NCBI GenBank assembly: GCA_002410505.1
Contig: DHSO01000031.1
Location: 1 to 30,006, forward strand
Reading direction: 5' to 3'
Source of the DNA: Cloacimonetes bacterium UBA5284
GTDB lineage: Bacteria; Cloacimonadota; Cloacimonadia; Cloacimonadales; Cloacimonadaceae
DNA length: 30,006 nt
Part shown: positions 7,454 through 18,500 of the stretch, in pieces
How the letters are laid out: each line of letters opens with the position of its first letter
Numbering within the stretch: position 1 is the first letter of the stretch
Program-made: the position numbers and the translations under genes
The notes under the pieces: model-generated
Seen by the model: the letters and a program-made list of their open reading frames with translations, nothing else
Told to the model about the DNA's origin: nothing
Database searches by the model: none

Positions 7454-10219
7454 TTAGAAGCGATAATCAAGGGAAAAGCGGATTGTGTTTTCACTGTGTT
7501 CCACTCTTTCAGCATAGCTAAGCTGATCCACCAGATTGGGGTGATTGGGATCGTTGTTTTGGCGGATTCTTACTTCTTTATCCTGATAAGTTTTGTTGCG
7601 GAACTTGATGTTCATATACATATTGTTTGAGATGCGGCTGGAGATGGCGATCCAGGCTTTGGCGCCACGTTCGCCCATAAAGTCGATTTCCATATCTTCC
7701 CAATCCCAATGCGAGATGCCATGGCCATACCAATATACCAGAGAGCCTTGCAGTTTCACGCTGGGAGTGAAGTTGTGAGTGTAATTCACGCCAATGTAAT
7801 CCCCGGTCATCAGGGTCTGCGCCGCGGCCATGCTGTTGTTTCCGGGCTGCGCAGGATTGGTGAGTGATGTGTAGGGCGGGCTCAACACTGTATTATAACG
7901 GTATTCCAGCTCCAAAAAGTCGCGATTGGAGAGGAATGTGCGGATGGCCATAGTGTATTCATTGGTTTTGGATACTCCGCGCTCGGCTGTGTCGTCATAG
8001 CGGTTCACCTGGTTCTTGTAGCGAAATCTCATCCCCAGTTGATAAAGGGGGCGAAATTCCAATTCACTCTGGAATCTGGCACTGCGCCGACCGTCCGCAA
8101 GTCTTTCCCAGAGATCCAAGTAGCTGCGTCCCACCGTGAAGTAATTGTTGAATTTGTATCTGGTCTCAAAGTATATGCCTTTTTCTGGTTGAGACTGATT
8201 GCTGTTCTGATACAGATCCGAAATCAGCGGATTGCTGAGCGCATAGACATTCTTTTCCAGGATGGTGTCGTCAAAGCGCTCATGCTCCGAAAAACTGTTG
8301 CTGTACGGGTTATCGAAGCCGATATCGTAATTGCGCAACAGAGTAATAAAATAGAGATTCTCAAATTGGGTGTGAGCGCTGATCAGGTATGCCTTGGGAT
8401 CGTCGCCCAGCTTGAAATCTTCACCGTCTTTGCTCATTTCGGCATATTCACCCTGGATCGCGGTGTTGCCCAATACCGTCCCTCCATCAAAGCCTATCAC
8501 CCGGCGATAATCGCGGCTGTAGGAATCTGTCTGAGTGCTATACAGGTTGCTTATCTCGGCATTCATCGCTTTCTCTATCTTAGGAATATTGTAGGAATCC
8601 CGAAGCATAATGTCTTTCAATTCGTTGAAGCCCGGAACCACAAAATGGGCGTCCTCATACAAAGCTGTATAAGTGGTAAAGCCCAGTCTGGTACCGATCA
8701 AGGGGCTCACTTCCACATGAGTTCCCCAAAGCTTTTCTCGAATGGCGTCCCTGCGGGGGGCAAGATTGATGTATTGCATGTGATATGGGGTGTATGTGGA
8801 TCCTGAAGGAATTTCGTCCGGATAAAGCGACGCGTTCAGATGCGCTTCCGCCTCCAGCATGGTGTCGTTATCGTAGGGCAGGCTGGGAGTTACAAAAGAG
8901 AAGAACTTATTCTTGTCGGCTCTCACTGCACTGCCATCTTCATAAGTATAGAGAGCTACTCCGCCATCCATGATGTACTGATTGCCGGCGTTGTCAGTAA
9001 AAACGTCATTACCATATTCATCCCGCATTACATAGCTGCCGTCTTCGTTGATGTAAGCCAGGCCGTCTTTATCGTCGTCAGACACAAAGAAAGATGCATT
9101 AAAATATGGGTTCGCCAGCTCGATAGCCGCTCCACGCAAGGCGTATTGCTGCGCTTTAGAAAGATCCGGCGTGATGCCCATGATGCGTTTGCTGAAGCCA
9201 AAGCCGGTCTTACGGCTGCTGTAAAAATCCGTATTCTCCATCGTGAGACCTTCGCCATATGTGGCTCGGTAATGTCCCAGATACATCTTCAAAGCAGTGT
9301 TGCCCAACAAAGGCATTTTGGTGTTCTCATAGCCGGCAAAATACTTACTGCTGTTCAAAAAGTCTTCACTATTCATGTATTGCCAGCCTTCATGCGCCTT
9401 GGGCGAGTGATTCATGATGCCCATCTTGAAATTGTTGCCATAGCGCATCCGCAATTTCGCGCTAATATCCGGCTGCACCTGATCAAGCTCGAAATAGCCC
9501 CAATATGAACTTCGTTTATCTTGAGGAACAGTAAGCCAGTTGTTGCCATAATCACTGGGCAGGAACGGCTCGTGCAACATATCGTATTGCCCTTCCTCGA
9601 AGTATCTGGTATAGTATTGCACTCGGGCGTCGAACATCAAGCGGTTTTTTACCGGAGGCTCTTTGAAATATACGTAATTTCGCAGATTTGAGTAGCCGTA
9701 ATAAGAGAGCCCCAAGGTACCACGGAGATCTCTGGTGTCTGCAATGGTATCGCCTCTGGCCACACGCTTCAATATCGCTGCAGCATCCACGGCAGATACG
9801 TTTGGCAGACTCACAAAGTCGTTGAACTGCATTCTGTTCACATTCTGCGGAGTCATCAGATAGTCTTCCCAAACGTCCGCCATACCTTCGCTGGCGCCTT
9901 CATTGCTGTCCAATCGTTCAATCAGGTAGCTGATCTCCTCTCTGCGCAGCGCCACATCGTCGGTCTCGGTGTATATTGACACCACCACCAGCGGCTTCAG
10001 TTTGTTCATGGTGCGTTGATCTATGGATGGGATTTCGCGAAGATCGTAGATATTGTCGAAAATCTTCACAAAAGTCCTGTATTCATAGATGTCCCGCGCT
10101 TGCGCTTCCGTGATGGGAAGCTGTTCTAATTCGCTCAAGGGGGCGGTATTCAGATCCACCTTTGCGGCGAGCAGCCCGATAAATATCAGGGCAAGGAACA
10201 TCAAAAAGAGCTTTTTCAT
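7454..10219 (-). CDS. Exported helix-hairpin-helix (ComEA-like) protein fused to a large outer-membrane beta-barrel
   Basis: This 921-residue protein has a signal peptide ending near LLAAKVD. A helix-hairpin-helix region follows (about 20-82: VDLNTAPLSELEQLP and DNIYDLREIPSID), resembling ComEA, the DNA-uptake receptor. A second, weaker HhH-like unit lies near 135-185 (MQFNDFVSLPNVSAVDAAAIL). From about residue 190 to the end it is rich in aromatic, amphipathic strands and closes with TIRFSLDYRF, an outer-membrane barrel terminus. Residues about 376-438 form an Asp/Gly/Tyr-rich insertion with repeated DG units, possibly a surface loop. It is first in an operon with a second barrel, a secreted nucleotidase and a flavodoxin. 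HhH modules normally bind DNA without sequence specificity, so surface DNA binding is a fair inference. Related HhH-barrel proteins occur in FCB genomes, but I know of no assigned function. Confidence 0.75.
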   Translation of the reverse strand: MKKLFLMFLALIFIGLLAAKVDLNTAPLSELEQLPITEAQARDIYEYRTFVKIFDNIYDLREIPSIDQRTMNKLKPLVVVSIYTETDDVALRREEISYLIERLDSNEGASEGMADVWEDYLMTPQNVNRMQFNDFVSLPNVSAVDAAAILKRVARGDTIADTRDLRGTLGLSYYGYSNLRNYVYFKEPPVKNRLMFDARVQYYTRYFEEGQYDMLHEPFLPSDYGNNWLTVPQDKRSSYWGYFELDQVQPDISAKLRMRYGNNFKMGIMNHSPKAHEGWQYMNSEDFLNSSKYFAGYENTKMPLLGNTALKMYLGHYRATYGEGLTMENTDFYSSRKTGFGFSKRIMGITPDLSKAQQYALRGAAIELANPYFNASFFVSDDDKDGLAYINEDGSYVMRDEYGNDVFTDNAGNQYIMDGGVALYTYEDGSAVRADKNKFFSFVTPSLPYDNDTMLEAEAHLNASLYPDEIPSGSTYTPYHMQYINLAPRRDAIREKLWGTHVEVSPLIGTRLGFTTYTALYEDAHFVVPGFNELKDIMLRDSYNIPKIEKAMNAEISNLYSTQTDSYSRDYRRVIGFDGGTVLGNTAIQGEYAEMSKDGEDFKLGDDPKAYLISAHTQFENLYFITLLRNYDIGFDNPYSNSFSEHERFDDTILEKNVYALSNPLISDLYQNSNQSQPEKGIYFETRYKFNNYFTVGRSYLDLWERLADGRRSARFQSELEFRPLYQLGMRFRYKNQVNRYDDTAERGVSKTNEYTMAIRTFLSNRDFLELEYRYNTVLSPPYTSLTNPAQPGNNSMAAAQTLMTGDYIGVNYTHNFTPSVKLQGSLVYWYGHGISHWDWEDMEIDFMGERGAKAWIAISSRISNNMYMNIKFRNKTYQDKEVRIRQNNDPNHPNLVDQLSYAERVEHSENTIRFSLDYRF

Positions 10220-11247
10220 CGCGTTTCCTTATGCTTATCTATGCTTTCTTAAAAATTCCGGGTTTATTGTTCTATTCTAACCGTATTCCAGTATGAATGC
10301 ACATTATAAAAACAGCTCATTATCTGTAAAGATATTTTTTTGTCACCGGCTTCGGCTATTTCTGCTGCCATGCTCCCGGTATTTGCCGCTGACATTTGAC
10401 GCTTTGCCCTAGAAGCCAAAACGAATCTCCACCTTTTTCCGGGATTGTGTATGTGCCAATATCTTCCCCTTGGTTTTAAGGGGTGCCGAAGCTGATATCG
10501 TCTGGTTATCATCGGGTGAACACAGCTTGATTACGGCTTTATATCCGGATCGGCACGCCTTGAAGCATAGGGGGACTTGGCTGGCGGCTGAGTTTGTGTA
10601 GAATGCAGGAATGCAGTTGGAGGAGATGTTGCAGAGAGATGCTGTTTTCCTTATCCGGCGTGGAAGCGGTATACGGGCAATTTTTTGTCCACGGATTACA
10701 CAAACAAACACAAATTGAGCTAATTGGGAAAATGTGCTTCAAAATTTCTCAAGCCTCTCAAACCTGATATCAAGACTATCTTTGGAAATTTGCTTGCTCG
10801 GTTTTGGACCTTTTTGCGCGTGTTTGGATCACCGATTATTGCAAATTGAGCCGATTTCGGACTGGATCTGGAAATTCAAGAGCCAGGCTAAAACAAGGCG
10901 AGTTTAACTGGGCGCAAAGAAGTGACAAAAATACCGTGAAACCGGGACAGATTCTTATCTCGAAGATACTGACGCAACGGAAGCCTATATTGTTGTTGCT
11001 GTGGGTCGCATAAATGTTGAAGTCGGTGTCCATGGACTTCAAAGAGCCATTTCATGGTTTGAACTAAGCACTTGCAGCCTTGGATTTAGATCTGTTCAAG
11101 CATTTGCAGATTTCGGAGACTCATTATATTGTGTTAATCTGGGGACAGGATTGTGGTCTTGCCCACAAAAAAAGTTGACAGAATACGCATGCCATATATG
11201 TTGGGAAATCAATCAATAAATATACACAATGCTCTCATGGAGGATAA
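10220..11247. other. 1-kb divergent intergenic region without a recognisable gene
   Basis: This gap separates the divergent starts of the HhH-barrel operon and ppdK. Short open frames exist on both strands (for example 10804-11013 and 11001-11219 on +, 10409-10711 on -), but none has a recognisable product or a convincing ribosome site. One hairpin is visible: CCCCTT at 10466-10471 pairs with AAGGGG at 10478-10483, framed by ATATC/GATAT. I found no tmRNA, RNase P, SRP RNA or tRNA signature. The ppdK promoter candidate is at the right end. The region may hold decayed genes or an unknown RNA. Confidence 0.5.
11175..11202 (+). promoter_or_regulatory. Candidate sigma-70-like promoter of ppdK
   Basis: A perfect TTGACA (11175-11180) is followed after 16 bases by TATGTT (11197-11202), or after 14 bases by TATATG. 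Predicted transcription would start about 40 bases before the ppdK ATG. The -35 match is strong and the -10 is modest. Confidence 0.4.
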
Positions 11248-13968
<2,721 letters not shown>

Positions 13969-13992
13969 TACACACAAGCAAGCAGATACACA

Positions 13993-14032
13993 AACCGGGA
14001 TCGTATTTTGGCACGATCCCGGTTGCTTTTTT
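13993..14032 (+). terminator. Rho-independent terminator of ppdK
   Basis: A 12-bp perfect stem (AACCGGGATCGT at 13993-14004 with ACGATCCCGGTT at 14013-14024) and an 8-base loop are followed by GCTTTTTT. It begins 24 bases after the ppdK stop. Confidence 0.9.
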
Positions 14033-14379
14033 ACCCCGAATAATCATTGCCTGCGCCTCCATCAGGGTCTTCGCGTTATACTTTAGACCAAAGCGCTTGA
14101 GAATCCTGCGCTGAGAATCAGATCGGCATCCACGCGCAGCATTAATGGCATGATTAGTATGAGCATAATGCTAACATCATATTTGCGCTGATATGGACTT
14201 CTGCTTTGCTGATTGGACCTCAGAACACAGTATGGCGGCGCTATTATTTTATGCGCTAAGTTCACTATCAATCGGGTGTCAGGGCTATATCAATAATTAA
14301 ATCACGAAAAACTACTTGACAGATAATCAATCCTTTTTTATCGATACCCACAGAATGAATAACATACAAGGAGTTTATC
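14033..14379. other. Intergenic region upstream of the alcohol dehydrogenase
   Basis: About 350 bases lie between the ppdK terminator and the next start. A 62-codon minus-strand frame at 14083-14271 looks like no known protein and has no ribosome site. Apart from the promoter candidate near the right end, I see nothing in it. Confidence 0.5.
14316..14344 (+). promoter_or_regulatory. Candidate promoter of the iron-type alcohol dehydrogenase
   Basis: A perfect TTGACA (14316-14321) is followed after 17 bases by TATCGA (14339-14344), a weak -10 box. The spacing to the ATG at 14380 is reasonable. The call rests mainly on the -35 hexamer and position. Confidence 0.35.
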
Positions 14380-15588
14380 ATGTGGGAAACACAGATTGAC
14401 CTCAACGCCATTTTCGAATTGCGCTCTAGGACAACCGATTACTTCGGTCTGGGTGCTATCAACAAGATGCACGATATTGCCAAAAAACTAAGTGAAATGG
14501 GCATCAAAAAGGTGCTGATCCTGACCGGTGGCTCATCCTACCGCAAAAACGGAGCGTGGGCTGTAGTCGAACTGGCGCTCACTACAGCCGGAATCAACCA
14601 TGTATTGTACAATAAGGTAAGTTCCAATCCCACAGACGCGCAGGTGGATGAGGCCACACAAATGGGCCGCCAGTTTGGCGCAGAAGCGGTGATTGGAATC
14701 GGTGGGGGAAGCCCGATTGATGCTGCCAAGAGTTCCGCCATTCTAATGGAATATCCAAATAGAACTGCACGGGAGCTTTATGAATTTAAGTTTAGCCCCG
14801 AACGGGCACTGCCGATAATCGCCATAAACACTACTCATGGCACCGGATCGGAGGTGAACCGCTTTGCAGTGGTGACCATCTCTGAACTGGAATACAAGCC
14901 CGCCATCGCCTACGATTGCATTTATCCCTTGTATGCCATCGATGATCCCGCCTTGATGTATGGCCTGCCGGAAAACCAAACCAGATATGTCTCCGTGGAT
15001 GCCGTGAATCATGTAATAGAGGCCACCACTACCCTTGCTGCCAATCCTTATGCCATAATGATGGGAAAGGAAACCATCCGTTTGGTTGCCAAGTATCTGC
15101 CCATCGCCCTGGAAAACCCCAAGGATTCCGCCGCACGCTATTTTCTAACCTATGCCTCCGCTATAGCCGGGATTTCTTTTGATAACGGACTCTTGCACTT
15201 CACTCACGCATTGGAGCATCCGCTATCTGCCATCAAGCCTGAACTGGCGCACGGTTTGGGTTTGTCCATGCTCTTGCCTGCCGTGGTTCAAGAGATCTAT
15301 CCGGCCCGGCCCAAGGTCCTGGCAGACATCTTTGAGCCCATCATTCCCGGTTTGAAAGGTGAAGCTTCCGAAGCCGTGATGGTGGCTAAAGCTATCGAAA
15401 GTTGGCTTTTCAGTTTGGGCATCACTTCCAAATTGGCGGATGAAGGCTTTGGGGCAAAAGACATCGATCGCCTGGTGGAACTCACGCAGCAAACGCCATC
15501 TTTGGAGCTTTTGCTCAGCATGGCCCCGGTAAAAGCAGATGCCGGTAGCATCCGCCGCATCTTCAGCAATTCTCTGAAAGCTTTGTAA
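14380..15588 (+). CDS. Iron-containing (group III) alcohol dehydrogenase
   Basis: This 402-residue protein is of normal length for the family. The N-terminal dinucleotide-binding half contains VIGIGGGSPIDAAK (the GGGSxxD pyrophosphate loop) and INTTHGTGSEVNRF. The C-terminal helical half carries the metal site by alignment with FucO: D207 and H211 (SVDAVNHVIE), H276 (THALEHPLS) and H291 (LAHGLGLSML). Such enzymes interconvert alcohols and aldehydes with NAD(P)H; butanol dehydrogenase, 1,3-propanediol dehydrogenase and lactaldehyde reductase are family members, and the substrate cannot be fixed here. The ATG follows an AAGGAG site. It is monocistronic, with a promoter candidate upstream and a clear terminator downstream. 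In a fermenter it would dispose of reducing equivalents, which fits the neighbouring ppdK and hydroxyacid dehydrogenase. Confidence 0.93.
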   Translation: MWETQIDLNAIFELRSRTTDYFGLGAINKMHDIAKKLSEMGIKKVLILTGGSSYRKNGAWAVVELALTTAGINHVLYNKVSSNPTDAQVDEATQMGRQFGAEAVIGIGGGSPIDAAKSSAILMEYPNRTARELYEFKFSPERALPIIAINTTHGTGSEVNRFAVVTISELEYKPAIAYDCIYPLYAIDDPALMYGLPENQTRYVSVDAVNHVIEATTTLAANPYAIMMGKETIRLVAKYLPIALENPKDSAARYFLTYASAIAGISFDNGLLHFTHALEHPLSAIKPELAHGLGLSMLLPAVVQEIYPARPKVLADIFEPIIPGLKGEASEAVMVAKAIESWLFSLGITSKLADEGFGAKDIDRLVELTQQTPSLELLLSMAPVKADAGSIRRIFSNSLKAL

Positions 15589-15620
15589 GAAAGTTCCTTC
15601 ATATCAGACACTCTCAATAC

Positions 15621-15646
15621 AGCCCGGTTTCCCACCGGGCTTTTTT
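15621..15646 (+). terminator. Rho-independent terminator of the alcohol dehydrogenase
   Basis: The stem AGCCCGGT (15621-15628) pairs with ACCGGGCT (15634-15641) around a 5-base loop and is followed by a T run. It starts 32 bases after the stop codon. Confidence 0.9.
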
Positions 15647-15650
15647 GATC

Positions 15651-15679
15651 TTGACTCTGAGTGCCCAGAGCCTTATAAT
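15651..15679 (+). promoter_or_regulatory. Strong sigma-70-like promoter of the VOC/dehydrogenase fusion gene
   Basis: TTGACT (15651-15656), a 17-base spacer and a perfect TATAAT (15674-15679) lie directly after the upstream terminator. A second TATAAT follows at 15685-15690. Predicted transcription starts about 30 bases before the ATG, giving a short leader with a GGAGA ribosome site. Confidence 0.75.
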
Positions 15680-15714
15680 GTATATATAATCGATGCATGA
15701 TATGGAGATAAATA

Positions 15715-17052
15715 ATGTCTGGAATAGTATTCTTCAAGACTCAGGATTTGGATGGAATTCGCAAGTTCTACACCGGGACCTTGGGCTTGTCACTATACTT
15801 GGATCAGGGTAAATGCTTGATCTTTGCCCACAATGGATTCTTAATCGGCTTCTATCTCGGTTTGGAGAGTCAGACCCAGGGAACCATCACTTTTTTGTAT
15901 GATTCAAAAAGCTTGGTGGATGCCGCGTATGAGCGTTTCAGAAGCATTAGCACCACAGAACCGTGTGTGAATGCCCTGTTTGGCATATATCATTTTTGGG
16001 CTTCAGATCCCGAGGGCAGAGTATTGGAATTTCAATATTTCCTCAAGCCCGAAGAGATACAAACCGATAGTAATGAGATCGTGGAAATCCTGAATGAGGA
16101 TAGCAGCAAACCCAAGCTGCTGCTCACCCGGCTATTGCCGCAAAAAGCCATGGACAAACTGCAAGAGGTCTTTGAGCTTCACGCCAATACTTCGGATAGA
16201 GCTATGCAAATCCGGGAATTGAACGAACACATCGCCGGAAAAGACGCTCTTGTCTGCCTGTTGAACGACAGGATCGATGCAGAGCTGATCGCAGCGGCGG
16301 ACAAGCTGAAAGTAATTGCAAATTATGCCGTTGGCTACAATAACATCGATCTGGAAGCTGCCAAAGCCCGCAACATTGCAGTATGCAACACACCCGGAGT
16401 GTTAACCGAAAGCACGGCTGATCTGGCCTGGGCATTGATAATGGCGACCGCTAGGCGCATCCCGGAAAGTGATAAGTTTAGCCGGGAAGGTAAGTTTTTG
16501 GGCTGGGAACCGCTGCTCTTTTTGGGCAAAGACATTCATCACAAAACCCTGGGCATTCTGGGCATGGGACGCATCGGTCAAGCCGTCGCCCGTCGCGCCA
16601 TCGGTTTTGGCATGGACATAATCTATCACGGACCAAGTACTAAGGAACTGGATTTCCCGGCGCAATATGTGGAATTTGATACTTTGATCCGGGAAGCGGA
16701 TATTTTGAGCCTGCATCTGCCGCTAACACCCGAAACCAGGCATATGATCGGTGAAAAGGAGCTTCGCGCGATGAAGCCGGGCGCGATACTGATCAATACT
16801 GCCCGTGGCGCGATAGTGGACGAGAAGATGTTGATAAAGGCTTTGCGAGAGGGATGGATTTGGGCTGCGGGATTGGATGTGTATGAAGAGGAGCCCGAGA
16901 TTCCGGCGGAATTGAAAGAGCTGCCGAATGTGCTTGTATTGCCGCATATCGGTTCTGCCAGCCTGGAAACCCGCGAAGCGATGGGCATGCTTGCCGCTCG
17001 CAACGCGATAGCCATCATTGATGGCAAGCAAGCCCCGGCACGAGTAGTGTAA
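15715..17052 (+). CDS. Fusion of a VOC (glyoxalase-like) domain with a D-2-hydroxyacid dehydrogenase
   Basis: One uninterrupted 445-residue frame carries two folds. Residues about 1-115 resemble the vicinal-oxygen-chelate family (FYTGTLGLSLYLDQG near 18, and HFWASDPEGRVLEFQYF near 98-114). After a short acidic linker, residues about 131-445 form a complete NAD-dependent D-2-hydroxyacid dehydrogenase of the glyoxylate/hydroxypyruvate reductase type. It shows NYAVGYNNID, the Rossmann motif GMGRIG at 283-288, NTARGAIVDE with the substrate Arg, LDVYEEEP with the Glu, and LPHIGSAS with catalytic His411. The dehydrogenase therefore looks active; substrate could be glyoxylate, hydroxypyruvate or a related 2-keto acid. 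The VOC domain lacks the usual N-terminal metal histidine, so it may be a binding or regulatory module. The gene has its own promoter and is monocistronic. Confidence 0.9.
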   Translation: MSGIVFFKTQDLDGIRKFYTGTLGLSLYLDQGKCLIFAHNGFLIGFYLGLESQTQGTITFLYDSKSLVDAAYERFRSISTTEPCVNALFGIYHFWASDPEGRVLEFQYFLKPEEIQTDSNEIVEILNEDSSKPKLLLTRLLPQKAMDKLQEVFELHANTSDRAMQIRELNEHIAGKDALVCLLNDRIDAELIAAADKLKVIANYAVGYNNIDLEAAKARNIAVCNTPGVLTESTADLAWALIMATARRIPESDKFSREGKFLGWEPLLFLGKDIHHKTLGILGMGRIGQAVARRAIGFGMDIIYHGPSTKELDFPAQYVEFDTLIREADILSLHLPLTPETRHMIGEKELRAMKPGAILINTARGAIVDEKMLIKALREGWIWAAGLDVYEEEPEIPAELKELPNVLVLPHIGSASLETREAMGMLAARNAIAIIDGKQAPARVV

Positions 17053-17084
17053 ACTATTCCCCGATTGCTAAAGTGACCTTGAAT

Positions 17085-17117
17085 ATATAAAAAAGCCCAG
17101 GATCGAGCCCGGGCTTT
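17085..17117 (-). terminator. Terminator between convergent genes, oriented for the phosphomannomutase operon
   Basis: AAAGCCC (17092-17098) pairs with GGGCTTT (17111-17117). Read on the minus strand, the hairpin is followed by six T (17094-17089) and then AT-rich sequence, a good terminator 15 bases after the minus-strand stop. In the plus direction the T tract is short, so it would stop the fusion-gene transcript less well. Confidence 0.75.
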
Positions 17118-17132
17118 GATCTGAGCTAATAT

Positions 17133-18485
17133 CTATAGATATTTGTTAATTACGGATTCAATCAGCGCTTGGATCTCATGCATGCGGGCCTCTGTGGTGG
17201 CTTCGTAGCGGGTAACCAATACCGGGGTGGTATTGGAAGCGCGAATCAGGCCCCAGCCGTCATCAAAGGTAATGCGGGCCCCGTCAATATCGTTCACGTC
17301 AAAACCGCCTTCCACGAATTCCCGGCAGACCTTTGCTACCACATCAAACTTGCGGCTATCCGCACATTTGGTATGCAATTCCGGAGTGTTGTACATCTTC
17401 GGTTGATCTGCCAGATATTGGCTTACCGGCATCGGAGTATTGGCAACTATCTCAATGAAGCGGCAGCTCACATAGATGGCGTCGTCAAAGCCTAGATAGC
17501 GATCGCCCAAAAACACGTGTCCGCTCATCTCGCCGGCAAATTCCACGCCCAGTTCCTTCATGCGCATTTTGATGTTGGCATGGCCTGTTTTATACATGAT
17601 GGCTTTGCCTCCGCGCGCCTTGATATCGTCATAGAGATTCTTGGAGCACTTCACATCGGCGATAATGCTTTTGCCGGGATTCTTTGACAGATAATCCCTC
17701 GCCAGGATATTCAGAATCTGGTCTCCAAAGAGCATTTTCCCATTTTCGTCCACCACACCTATGCGATCGGCATCGCCATCGAGTCCTATGCCCAGTTCAT
17801 ACTCGGCATCGACCACTGCGCGGGAGAGGTCTGCCATATTCTTTTCCACCGTTGGATCGGGATGATGGTTAGGAAAATCACCATCGGGCTCGCAGTACAT
17901 TTCGACTACTTCACAGCCTTTGCGACGCAGGATTTCCGGTAGATAGGGGCCACCCATACCATTACCGCCATCCACGATCACCTTCACCGGGCGCTCGATA
18001 TGGATGTTTTCGCTGATGTAACGAATGTATTCTTCCGCGATATCATCGTTTTTGATCACTTGACCCTCTGCCTGGGCGAAGTCACCTTTCTGAATGAGTT
18101 TGAGCAGGTCTTGCAAAGCTTCGGCATATACGCTGCCCAGGCCCAGATTCAGTTTACAGCCGTTGTACTGAGAGGGATTGTGGGACGCGGTAATCATCGC
18201 GCCGCCATCCTGCTTCAACTTCCAGATAGCAAAATACAGTATTGGAGTAGCGACCAAACCGATGTCTGTGATAGTGCATCCGGTTTCTCGTGCGCCTTTT
18301 ATGAAAGCATCCATAAATCCTCGGGTGCTGTGTCTGGCATCGCCACCGATCACTATGCTCTTCAAGCCTTTGCCTGTTAACATGGTGCCAAAGCCTTTAC
18401 CGATAAGGTAGTAGCTTTCCTGGTTCAGCTGCTCGCCCACAACACCGCGGATGTCATATTGCCTGAAAACTTCGCCTTTTATCAT
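17133..18485 (-). CDS. manB: Phosphomannomutase/phosphoglucomutase
   Basis: This 450-residue protein belongs to the alpha-D-phosphohexomutase family, which moves phosphate between C1 and C6 of glucose or mannose and feeds nucleotide-sugar and polysaccharide synthesis. Catalytic phosphoserine is S101 in TASHNPSQYNG. The Mg loop is GLDGDADRIG with D236, D238 and D240. The sugar-recognition loop reads GEMSGH, as in dual-specificity PMM/PGM enzymes such as AlgC, rather than the GEESGG of strict phosphoglucomutases. The C-terminal phosphate-binding domain has RASNTTPVLVTRYEA. The ATG follows an AGAGG site 15 bases after rdgB, so it is the last gene of the DUF1232-rdgB-manB operon. Phosphoglucosamine mutase is less likely because of the loop sequence. 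Confidence 0.92.
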   Translation of the reverse strand: MIKGEVFRQYDIRGVVGEQLNQESYYLIGKGFGTMLTGKGLKSIVIGGDARHSTRGFMDAFIKGARETGCTITDIGLVATPILYFAIWKLKQDGGAMITASHNPSQYNGCKLNLGLGSVYAEALQDLLKLIQKGDFAQAEGQVIKNDDIAEEYIRYISENIHIERPVKVIVDGGNGMGGPYLPEILRRKGCEVVEMYCEPDGDFPNHHPDPTVEKNMADLSRAVVDAEYELGIGLDGDADRIGVVDENGKMLFGDQILNILARDYLSKNPGKSIIADVKCSKNLYDDIKARGGKAIMYKTGHANIKMRMKELGVEFAGEMSGHVFLGDRYLGFDDAIYVSCRFIEIVANTPMPVSQYLADQPKMYNTPELHTKCADSRKFDVVAKVCREFVEGGFDVNDIDGARITFDDGWGLIRASNTTPVLVTRYEATTEARMHEIQALIESVINKYL

Positions 18486-18500
18486 TGTAACCTCTTTTTT

